A stretch of DNA of 7,252 nucleotides, taken from positions 1-7,252 of the forward strand of contig JAHFQG010000060.1 of assembly GCA_023266415.1 (NCBI GenBank). The letters run 5' to 3'. Shown piece after piece: positions 1-7,252 of the stretch (its first letter is position 1; each line of letters begins with the position of its first letter). A program made the translations under genes and the position numbers. The notes beneath the pieces were generated by a model. It worked only from the letters and a program-made list of their open reading frames with translations, did no database searches and had not been told where the DNA came from. Source of the stretch: Francisellaceae bacterium (lineage in GTDB: Bacteria > Pseudomonadota > Gammaproteobacteria > Berkiellales > Berkiellaceae).

Positions 1-425
1 CTGTCTTACTCACTGATATTAATCCCCATCGTTTGGCTTTAGCCAAACAACTATCGCTTAATGCCATTCCCGCCTATGAATTAGACCCTGCTTTTCAATG
101 CCAAGTGGGCCTGGAAATGTCTGGCAGTCCTAAAGCCCTAGAAACCCTAATACAGCAAACCCAAGCTGGTGGCCAAATTGCCCTCTTGGGCATATTGCCC
201 TCTGCGGCCATTAATTGGTCTGCTGTTATCTTTAAAGGCCTGACTTTGAAAGGTATTTATGGTCGAAATATGTACAGCACTTGGCATAAGATGATCCGTC
301 TCGTGCAAAACGGCCTTCCCGTTCAGCCTCTCATCACCCATACCTTTTCTATCCACGACTTTCAGGCCGCTTTCGATATGGCTTGCTCAGGAAAAGCAGG
401 AAAAATTTTATTAAAGTGGCGGTAA
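1..425 (+). CDS. tdh: L-threonine 3-dehydrogenase, C-terminal part (5' end outside window)
   Basis: Zinc- and NAD-dependent enzyme of the medium-chain dehydrogenase family. It oxidises L-threonine to 2-amino-3-ketobutyrate in the cytosol, which 2-amino-3-ketobutyrate CoA ligase (Kbl) normally cleaves to glycine and acetyl-CoA. The frame is open from base 3 and ends in TAA at 423-425, giving 140 residues of a protein that is usually about 341. The visible part starts in the second half of the Rossmann fold (VLLTDINPHRLALA, where the acidic residue after the strand binds the NAD ribose). It continues through GLEMSG, the glycine-rich GGQIALLGI strand, the Tdh-specific IFKGLTLKGIYGR and TWHKM blocks, and the closing THTFSIHDFQ and GKAGKILLKW. 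These blocks match E. coli Tdh almost one for one. The zinc ligands lie in the missing N-terminal half. Compared with my recollection of E. coli Tdh, about 10 residues are missing just before GLEMSG. A TTG at 33 is internal and not a start. Its likely kbl partner is not visible. Confidence 0.93.
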   Translation, partial: VLLTDINPHRLALAKQLSLNAIPAYELDPAFQCQVGLEMSGSPKALETLIQQTQAGGQIALLGILPSAAINWSAVIFKGLTLKGIYGRNMYSTWHKMIRLVQNGLPVQPLITHTFSIHDFQAAFDMACSGKAGKILLKWR

Positions 426-446
426 TTCGTTCTGTAATAAGGCTAA

Positions 447-462
447 ACTGTTATTCAACAGT
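447..462. other. Small inverted repeat across the glmS stop codon, in the convergent tdh/glmS gap
   Basis: ACTGTT (447-452) and AACAGT (457-462) form a perfect 6-bp stem with a 4-base ATTC loop. The stem includes the glmS stop codon (451-453). It is the only inverted repeat I see near the 25-base gap between the convergent stops of tdh and glmS. It could help end transcription in either direction or protect mRNA ends. However, the stem is short and AT-rich, and no run of T follows on either strand, so it is not a standard intrinsic terminator. Confidence 0.3.
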
Positions 463-2280
463 CACAGATTTTGCCAAATTTCTTGGCTGATCTACGTCAG
501 TGCCTTTCTCAACGGCCACATGATACGCCAACAATTGCAAGGGTATGGTCATAAGAATAGGTGCCAATATCGCGGGCATGGCAGGTAGCCAAATAACACA
601 TGATAAATCTCCCAAAGGCAAGGGCACTCCTTCCTCCGCAAAAACAATCAACCGTCCACCCCGAGCCTCTACTTGTTCTAAACTAATACACATTTTGGCC
701 AATAAACCATCGTTGATCACCAACGCCACCACTGGCATGGTTTCGTCCACCAAGGCCAAAGGCCCATGCTTTAACTCCCCGGCTGGATAAGCTTCCGCAT
801 GAATATACGAAATTTCTTTTAATTTTAAAGCCCCTTCCATCGCAATGGGCACTAGGCTACCTCGCCCTAAAAATAAGGCGCTGTTAGATGTTTTAAATTG
901 AGGCACCAGTGATTTAATAGCATTATCTAATAAAAACAGTTTCTCAATACACTCTGGTAAGCAGCGTAAAGCTTGCACAATACTGTGCTCGTCTTCTTTA
1001 GACAGCGAATGTCTTCGTCCCAACACCACCGATAACAACAACAACGCCACTAATTGTGTGGTAAATGCCTTGGTGGAGGCCACCCCAATTTCAGGACCCG
1101 CATGGGTCAGAAACACACACTCCGACGACCGAACAATGGCACTTTCGGGTACATTACAAATGCCTAAAATACCCGACAATCGGCCTTTATCCACCGCTTG
1201 CAACGACGCCAAAGTATCTAGTGTTTCACCTGACTGAGAAATAACCACAAATAACGTGTTTTGAGGTAACGCCGATTTTCGTGACCGAAATTCACTGGCT
1301 ACTTCTACTTGGGTTGGGATCCCCGCCAAAGACTCTATCCAGTGTTTTCCCAATAACCCCGCATGATAACTGGTACCACAGGCCACAATTTGAATGGCTT
1401 GCGTTTGGTCGAACACGCTGGAGGCTTTATCCCCAAAAATATGATCGGGCACTGTTTTTCCCAACAGTCGCCCTTCCAGCGATTCATTGATGGCAAGAGC
1501 TTGTTCAAAAATCTCTTTTTGCATAAAATGTCGGTAAGGCCCCTTCTCTGCCGTCTGAGACGACATCTGAATATGGCGCACCTCACGCGTCACCAACTGC
1601 CCAGTTTTATCCCAAATAATCACTTTATCGCGATACACTGCCGCCACATCACCCTCTTCCAAGACAATAAACGATTGGGTAACAGGCAATAAAGCCAACA
1701 CATCCGAAGCTACAAAGTTTTCCTTAACCCCAAGACCTATTACCATCGGACATCCTTTTCGAACAGCCATCAAATAATGAGGCTGCTCTGCACTCATAAT
1801 CGCCAATGCGTAAGAACCTTCCAACGTAGCCACAGCCTGCCTAACCGCTTGAGCAAAATCCGGGTGTTGTTGATAAAACTCTTGAATAGAATGAGCGATC
1901 ACTTCTGTATCGGTATCGGATTGAAAGACGAATCCGCGAGCACTCAACTGTTTTTTAGATTCAGTATAGTTTTCAATAATACCATTGTGAACAATGGCCA
2001 AGGACTCCCCCGACATATGGGGGTGCGCATTCTTTTCAGAGGGTCGACCATGGGTCGCCCAACGGGTATGGGCTATCCCCATCGTCCCAGACAATTCTTG
2101 AATAGCGGGCTTTTCAATGAGATCTCGCACCTTGCCACAATGCCGAACTCGGGTCATTTTACCATTCTGCCAGCAGGCAATCCCTGCGGAATCGTATCCT
2201 CGATATTCCAGGCGCTTCAACCCCGCCAATAACACTGGCACTATGTTGCGCTCACCAATCCCCCCAGTAATGCCGCACAT
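451..2280 (-). CDS. glmS: Glutamine--fructose-6-phosphate aminotransferase (isomerizing), GlmS
   Basis: Cytosolic enzyme for the first step of UDP-N-acetylglucosamine synthesis: fructose-6-phosphate + glutamine gives glucosamine-6-phosphate + glutamate. The product is 609 residues, the same length as E. coli GlmS. Starting at the ATG at 2280 gives MCGITGG, so Met removal exposes the Cys that is the N-terminal glutaminase nucleophile. An ATG 33 bases further upstream would bury this Cys and is rejected. The N-terminal class II amidotransferase domain (about 1-240) has RLEYRGYDSAG (23-33), HTRWATHG (71-78), the oxyanion pair N99-G100 and D124. Two sugar-isomerase (SIS) domains follow. The first holds CGTSYH (301-306) and SQSGET (348-353). 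The second holds E489, ELKHGP with H505, and the C-terminal LAKSVTVE with the substrate-binding K604. The start lies 2 bases after the glmU stop, so the pair is surely cotranscribed and probably translationally coupled. There is no space for a glmS ribozyme. One oddity is EQALAI (259-264) where EQPxAI is usual. Confidence 0.98.
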   Translation of the reverse strand: MCGITGGIGERNIVPVLLAGLKRLEYRGYDSAGIACWQNGKMTRVRHCGKVRDLIEKPAIQELSGTMGIAHTRWATHGRPSEKNAHPHMSGESLAIVHNGIIENYTESKKQLSARGFVFQSDTDTEVIAHSIQEFYQQHPDFAQAVRQAVATLEGSYALAIMSAEQPHYLMAVRKGCPMVIGLGVKENFVASDVLALLPVTQSFIVLEEGDVAAVYRDKVIIWDKTGQLVTREVRHIQMSSQTAEKGPYRHFMQKEIFEQALAINESLEGRLLGKTVPDHIFGDKASSVFDQTQAIQIVACGTSYHAGLLGKHWIESLAGIPTQVEVASEFRSRKSALPQNTLFVVISQSGETLDTLASLQAVDKGRLSGILGICNVPESAIVRSSECVFLTHAGPEIGVASTKAFTTQLVALLLLSVVLGRRHSLSKEDEHSIVQALRCLPECIEKLFLLDNAIKSLVPQFKTSNSALFLGRGSLVPIAMEGALKLKEISYIHAEAYPAGELKHGPLALVDETMPVVALVINDGLLAKMCISLEQVEARGGRLIVFAEEGVPLPLGDLSCVIWLPAMPAILAPILMTIPLQLLAYHVAVEKGTDVDQPRNLAKSVTVE

Positions 2281-2282
2281 GA

Positions 2283-3644
2283 TTACTCCTTTTCTTCTTT
2301 TGCTCTCTGCCAAGGAATACTCTTTTGCGGCACGCGCGATAGGGTGAGTTGACCAGCTGGCGCGTCTTTGGTGAGTATGGTACCCGCCCCCACTGTTGCT
2401 TTTTCTCCCACTGAGACAGGGGCAATTAATGCGGTATTTGATCCAACAAATGCGTTGTCACCAATGTGCGTCGCAGATTTGTGCACCCCATCATAATTAC
2501 AAGTAATGGTGCCCGCACCTATGTTCACCCATGTCCCAAGGGTGGCATCCCCTAAATAAGTTAGATGATTAGCTTTTGAGTGTTCTCCCACTGTTGAATT
2601 CTTCACTTCCACAAAGTTCCCAATCTGGGCATGGGAGTGCAACACAGTGCCTGGCCGAAGGCGCGCATAGGGCCCTACTTTGGCATGCTTTCCGATGATG
2701 GCACCATCAGCATGGGTAAAAGCCTCTACAAAAGCGCCATCGTCTATGTGGGTGTTCTTGAGCACGCAATGTGCCCCAATAGTCACATTTTGTCCTATCT
2801 GAGTATTGTCCAATACCACATTCACATCCACCACACTGCCAACCCCAAAGGTACATGTGCCTCGAATATCCACCCGAGCTGGATCCACCATCCGTACTCC
2901 TTGGAGCATCCAACGTTCCACAATGCGTTTTTGATAGAGTCGCTCTACGTGGGCCAATTCTCGCAAATCATTCACCCCTAATAGGGTATCTGGGTGAAAA
3001 ACAGACACAGCCTCTATGGCAACCCCCTCTTCTCGAGCGCTTCCGATGATATCGGTTAAATAAAACTCTTTCTGGGCGTTGTGATTGTTGAGGGTGGGTA
3101 ACCATTTTTTAAGCCAATGGGTGGCCACTAAAAAAATGCCCGAATTGACCTCGTGTAAATTTTTTTGCGCTTCTGTGGCGTCTTTTTCTTCCACAATTTT
3201 GAGCACATGACCCTGCTCATCACGCACAATTCGGCCCAACCCAGCTGGGTTAGACACAACAGCCGTGATCAGCCCAACCTTCTCTGGGGGTACCCTGTTA
3301 ATAAAATGCGCTAAAGCCGCTTCTTCTATCAGAGGGGCATCTCCCAATAAAATCAGAGTCTGACTGTTTGGGTTTAAAGGGGGTAAAGCACAGGAAACGG
3401 CATGCCCTGTCCCTAAAGGGGTAGGTTGTTCAGCCCAAAGAATGTTTTTATGAGGGATCGCTTGTTGTAGGAGATCTAAATTTTGACCATGGACCACACT
3501 GATAGAATGGGGTTTTAAGGTTAATGCCTTCTCAACCACGTGCCACAACAAGGCTCTGCCCCCCAACGGCTGTAATACCTTTGGAAAAGCAGTTTTCATA
3601 CGCTTTCCCTGGCCTGCTGCCAAGATGATAATGTTTAAATCCAT
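2283..3644 (-). CDS. glmU: Bifunctional GlmU: glucosamine-1-phosphate acetyltransferase / UDP-GlcNAc pyrophosphorylase
   Basis: Carries out the last two steps to UDP-N-acetylglucosamine: acetyl-CoA-dependent N-acetylation of glucosamine-1-phosphate, then uridylyl transfer from UTP. It is cytosolic and trimeric in the known family. At 453 residues it is full length (E. coli 456). The N-terminal nucleotidyltransferase domain (about 1-230) starts with LAAGQGKRM (8-16) and PKVL (21-24). It has LGTGHA (77-82), the Mg-binding D102 in GDAPL, EEKDAT (152-157) and the second metal ligand N225. The C-terminal left-handed beta-helix (about 250-440) is made of hexapeptide repeats. It carries YARLRPG (326-332), K348, the catalytic base H360 in NHLTYLGD, and NIGAGTITCNYDG (374-386). 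All expected catalytic residues are present. The gene starts 15 bases after atpC and its end holds the glmS ribosome binding site. I see no promoter of its own, so transcription from the atp operon is the simplest reading, although a promoter within atpC cannot be excluded. Confidence 0.98.
   Translation of the reverse strand: MDLNIIILAAGQGKRMKTAFPKVLQPLGGRALLWHVVEKALTLKPHSISVVHGQNLDLLQQAIPHKNILWAEQPTPLGTGHAVSCALPPLNPNSQTLILLGDAPLIEEAALAHFINRVPPEKVGLITAVVSNPAGLGRIVRDEQGHVLKIVEEKDATEAQKNLHEVNSGIFLVATHWLKKWLPTLNNHNAQKEFYLTDIIGSAREEGVAIEAVSVFHPDTLLGVNDLRELAHVERLYQKRIVERWMLQGVRMVDPARVDIRGTCTFGVGSVVDVNVVLDNTQIGQNVTIGAHCVLKNTHIDDGAFVEAFTHADGAIIGKHAKVGPYARLRPGTVLHSHAQIGNFVEVKNSTVGEHSKANHLTYLGDATLGTWVNIGAGTITCNYDGVHKSATHIGDNAFVGSNTALIAPVSVGEKATVGAGTILTKDAPAGQLTLSRVPQKSIPWQRAKEEKE
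2286..2290 (-). promoter_or_regulatory. Ribosome binding site of glmS inside the glmU 3' end
   Basis: The minus strand reads AAAAGGAGTAATCATG. A strong AGGAG Shine-Dalgarno core sits 5 bases before the glmS ATG and lies wholly within the last codons of glmU. It supports the MCGIT start over the upstream in-frame ATG at 2313. It is the strongest ribosome binding site in the window, which fits an independent boost of GlmS translation from the shared message. Confidence 0.85.
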
Positions 3645-3650
3645 TTTTCA

Positions 3651-3656
3651 ACCTAA
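3651..3656 (-). promoter_or_regulatory. Ribosome binding site of glmU
   Basis: The minus strand reads TTAGGT, then TGAAAA, then the ATG at 3644. The AGG core is a moderate match to the anti-Shine-Dalgarno sequence at good spacing. It occupies most of the 15-base gap between the atpC stop and glmU, leaving no room for a terminator there. It supports the MDLNIII start. Confidence 0.6.
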
Positions 3657-3659
3657 CAA

Positions 3660-5491
<1,832 letters not shown>

Positions 5492-5503
5492 TTAATCAAT
5501 AAT

Positions 5504-6361
5504 TTATATGGCGGCGGCTCCAGACACAATTTCAGACAATTCTTGCGTAATGGCCGCTTGTCTGGCCTTGTTGTAAGCCAACTGCAAGGAATCAATGAAT
5601 TCTCCAGCATTATCTGAGGCGCTTTTCATGGCAACCATGCGAGCGGCTTGCTCGCAAGAAAAGTTTTCTACTGCCCCTTGATACACTTGAGCTTCGATAT
5701 ACCGAGACAACACCAATTCTATGAGGGCAGTCGCTTCCGGCTCATAGAGATAATCCCAGCTACCAGCAATTTTATTTTCCCCGGGTTCAATGGGCAATAA
5801 ACGCCGAATTGTGGGTTTTTGAGACATGGTATTGACAAACATGTTATAGGCCAAATAAAGGGCATCTATTCGGTGTTCTTGATACGCTTCTAACATCACT
5901 TTAACCGGCCCAATAACTTCAGCCGCCTTTGGCGTATCCCCCAAACGCTGCGCTTGTGCCACAATATTCAAATTGAATCGCTTAAAGTATGCGTAGGCCT
6001 TCACCCCCATAGTGCAAATATCCACTGGAATGGATTTTGAATCGAACTCAGAAAGCTTACTGATACAGGTTCGAAATAAATTGGTGTTTAATCCCCCACA
6101 GAGACCTCGATCGGTGGAAATGATAATCAACCCCACTCGTTTTTCATCACGAGGCTCTAAATAAGGATGTGAAATTTCGAGTTTTCCAGACGCCAAGTGG
6201 TCAACCACCCGTTGAATTTCTCGATGGTACGGCCGGCTAGCCATCATACGTTCTTGCGCTTTACGCATCTTGCTCGCAGCCACCATTTCCATAGCGCGCG
6301 TGATTTTTTGAGTACTTTTAATGCTCTTAATTTTGGTTCGGATTTCTTTTGCGCCGGCCAT
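5504..6361 (-). CDS. atpG: ATP synthase F1 gamma subunit, AtpG
   Basis: Gamma subunit, the rotating shaft inside the alpha3-beta3 ring that links the c-ring to the catalytic sites. It has 285 residues (E. coli 287). The N-terminal helix of the coiled coil starts [14 protein letters not shown] and contains [19 protein letters not shown], the most conserved stretch of the family. The central Rossmann-like domain includes [11 protein letters not shown] (82-92) and [11 protein letters not shown]. The C-terminal helix carries [16 protein letters not shown] and the family signature [14 protein letters not shown] (271-284), which packs against the N-terminal helix. The ATG at 6361 matches the usual family start and lies 15 bases after atpA. 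No unusual residues are seen. Confidence 0.98.
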   Translation of the reverse strand: MAGAKEIRTKIKSIKSTQKITRAMEMVAASKMRKAQERMMASRPYHREIQRVVDHLASGKLEISHPYLEPRDEKRVGLIIISTDRGLCGGLNTNLFRTCISKLSEFDSKSIPVDICTMGVKAYAYFKRFNLNIVAQAQRLGDTPKAAEVIGPVKVMLEAYQEHRIDALYLAYNMFVNTMSQKPTIRRLLPIEPGENKIAGSWDYLYEPEATALIELVLSRYIEAQVYQGAVENFSCEQAARMVAMKSASDNAGEFIDSLQLAYNKARQAAITQELSEIVSGAAAI

Positions 6362-6370
6362 AATACAAAG

Positions 6371-6375
6371 CCCTT
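6371..6375 (-). promoter_or_regulatory. Ribosome binding site of atpG
   Basis: The minus strand reads AAGGG followed by CTTTGTATT and the ATG at 6361. The spacing of 9 bases is slightly long but acceptable. The site fills part of the 15-base gap after the atpA stop and supports the MAGAKEI start. Confidence 0.55.
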
Positions 6376-6376
6376 A

Positions 6377-7252
6377 TCAAGCTTGGGTGGTTTGAAACTG
6401 TTCTAACACGTTGCGAATACCCTTCTCAATGCCTTCGGTCAAAGCCTTTTCAGTATTGATAAGCTCTAACAAAGCATGATCATTCACTTTCGCAAAAGTG
6501 AGTAAATCTTGCACAAAAGACACCACCTTTTTAAGGGCGACTTTGTCTAAAAAGCCCCTATCCACCGCATACAACGCGATGGCCATTTGGGCCACGCTCA
6601 GTGGGGAATATTGATGTTGCTTCATGATTTCAGTCACCCGTTGACCACGCTCTAATTGTTTGCGCGTAGTTTCATCTAGGTCAGAAGCAAATTGAGAGAA
6701 AGCCGCCAATTCTCGGTATTGGGCCAAAGCCAGGCGGATCCCCCCGCCCAGTTTTTTAATAATTTTGGTCTGTGCCGCCCCGCCAACCCGAGACACGGAC
6801 AACCCAGCGTTGATGGCAGGCCGAATGCCCGCATTAAATAAGTCCGTTTCCAAAAATATTTGGCCGTCCGTAATGGAAATCACATTGGTGGGGACGAAAG
6901 CCGACACATCCCCTGCTTGGGTCTCAATAATGGGCAAAGCCGTTAAAGAGCCCGTTTTCCCTTTCACCTTACCCCCAGTTATTTTTTCAACATACTCGGC
7001 ATTAATGCGAGATGCTCGCTCTAAAAGCCGGGAATGCAAATAAAACACATCGCCAGGATAGGCTTCTCGACCGGGGGGTCGACGCAACAACAATGAAATT
7101 TGTCGATAGGCCCACGCTTGCTTGGTTAAATCGTCATATACAATCAGGGCATCTTCGCCTCGGTCACGAAAATATTCCCCCATCGCACATCCCGCATAAG
7201 GGGCAATAAACTGTAAAGAAGCGGCTTCCGCGGCGGTTGCCGCGACGACGAT
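6377..7252 (-). CDS. atpA: ATP synthase F1 alpha subunit, C-terminal part (5' end outside window)
   Basis: Non-catalytic nucleotide-binding subunit of the F1 alpha3-beta3 hexamer. The frame is open to the right edge, and the first full codon is at 7252-7250. It ends in TGA at 6377-6379, so 291 residues of about 513 are present. The P-loop lies off the window. Visible parts, numbered from the first residue here, are: [17 protein letters not shown] (16-32); [13 protein letters not shown], the Walker B region (34-46); [21 protein letters not shown] (55-75); [12 protein letters not shown] (101-112); the family signature [10 protein letters not shown] (145-154); the arginine finger R155 in [10 protein letters not shown] (equivalent to R376 of E. 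coli), which reaches into the beta catalytic site; and [19 protein letters not shown] (175-193). The helical C-terminal domain follows. The ATG at 7183 is internal and not the true start. atpG follows after 15 bases. The upstream neighbour would be expected to be atpH (delta). Confidence 0.98.
   Translation of the reverse strand: MVVAATAAEAASLQFIAPYAGCAMGEYFRDRGEDALIVYDDLTKQAWAYRQISLLLRRPPGREAYPGDVFYLHSRLLERASRINAEYVEKITGGKVKGKTGSLTALPIIETQAGDVSAFVPTNVISITDGQIFLETDLFNAGIRPAINAGLSVSRVGGAAQTKIIKKLGGGIRLALAQYRELAAFSQFASDLDETTRKQLERGQRVTEIMKQHQYSPLSVAQMAIALYAVDRGFLDKVALKKVVSFVQDLLTFAKVNDHALLELINTEKALTEGIEKGIRNVLEQFQTTQA

Noticed and set aside
1363..1692. Open frame of 109 codons on the plus strand inside glmS
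   Set aside because: Antisense to the conserved middle of glmS, with no family resemblance. Treated as chance.
1777..2232. Open frame of 151 codons on the plus strand inside glmS
   Set aside because: It lies fully antisense to a strongly conserved gene. Its translation shows no recognisable domain and it has no ribosome binding site or context of its own. It is a by-product of glmS codon use.
2281..2282. Possible glmS ribozyme upstream of glmS
   Set aside because: The intergenic gap is 2 bases and the upstream sequence is conserved glmU coding sequence, so no ribozyme can fit.
2281..2313. Longer GlmS start at 2313 giving 11 extra N-terminal residues
   Set aside because: It would overlap glmU and prevent exposure of the catalytic N-terminal Cys. 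The strong ribosome binding site at 2286-2290 points to the ATG at 2280.
2631..2981. Open frame of 116 codons on the plus strand inside glmU
   Set aside because: Antisense to the hexapeptide-repeat region of GlmU. The repetitive codon pattern there favours long chance frames.
7040..7065. KQAWAYRQ in AtpA, where E. coli has Val in place of Trp
   Set aside because: As far as I recall, Trp at this position is common in AtpA of many proteobacteria, so it is not an oddity.

Overview
The window looks like an ordinary chromosomal housekeeping segment of a gammaproteobacterium. The AtpA, AtpG, AtpD and AtpC proteins follow the gammaproteobacterial pattern closely. For example, AtpD has the [14 protein letters not shown] version of the Walker B region rather than the more widespread VDNIFRFTQAG form. 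The order atpA-atpG-atpD-atpC-glmU-glmS is the one known from Escherichia coli and many relatives. Base composition is moderate, and intergenic gaps are very short. I cannot name the genus. A Legionellales-like or other non-enteric lineage is possible, but that is a guess.

Layout. Bases 1-425 on the plus strand hold the 3' part of a threonine 3-dehydrogenase gene (tdh) whose 5' part lies outside the window. After a 25-base convergent gap, everything from 451 to 7252 is on the minus strand and is read from right to left: atpA (3' part only, F1 alpha), atpG (gamma), atpD (beta), atpC (epsilon), glmU and glmS. The gaps between these genes are 15, 24, -4 (ATGA overlap), 15 and 2 bases. There is no convincing terminator between any of them, so they are probably one transcription unit that starts upstream of the window with the remaining atp genes. 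No non-coding stretch exceeds 25 bases, so there is essentially no room for RNA genes, riboswitches, mobile elements or CRISPR arrays.

How the genes work together. The four atp genes encode the soluble F1 motor of ATP synthase (the delta subunit gene and the Fo genes would lie off the right edge). GlmS and GlmU carry out the first and the last two steps of the route from fructose-6-phosphate to UDP-N-acetylglucosamine, the precursor of peptidoglycan and lipopolysaccharide. GlmM, the middle enzyme, is not encoded here. The tdh gene belongs to threonine catabolism and is transcribed separately toward glmS.

I found no previously undescribed system. The points worth a second look are small: a shortened segment in Tdh, an altered conserved motif in the GlmS linker, a hairpin across the glmS stop codon, and the compressed atpC-glmU-glmS junctions, which exclude a glmS ribozyme.
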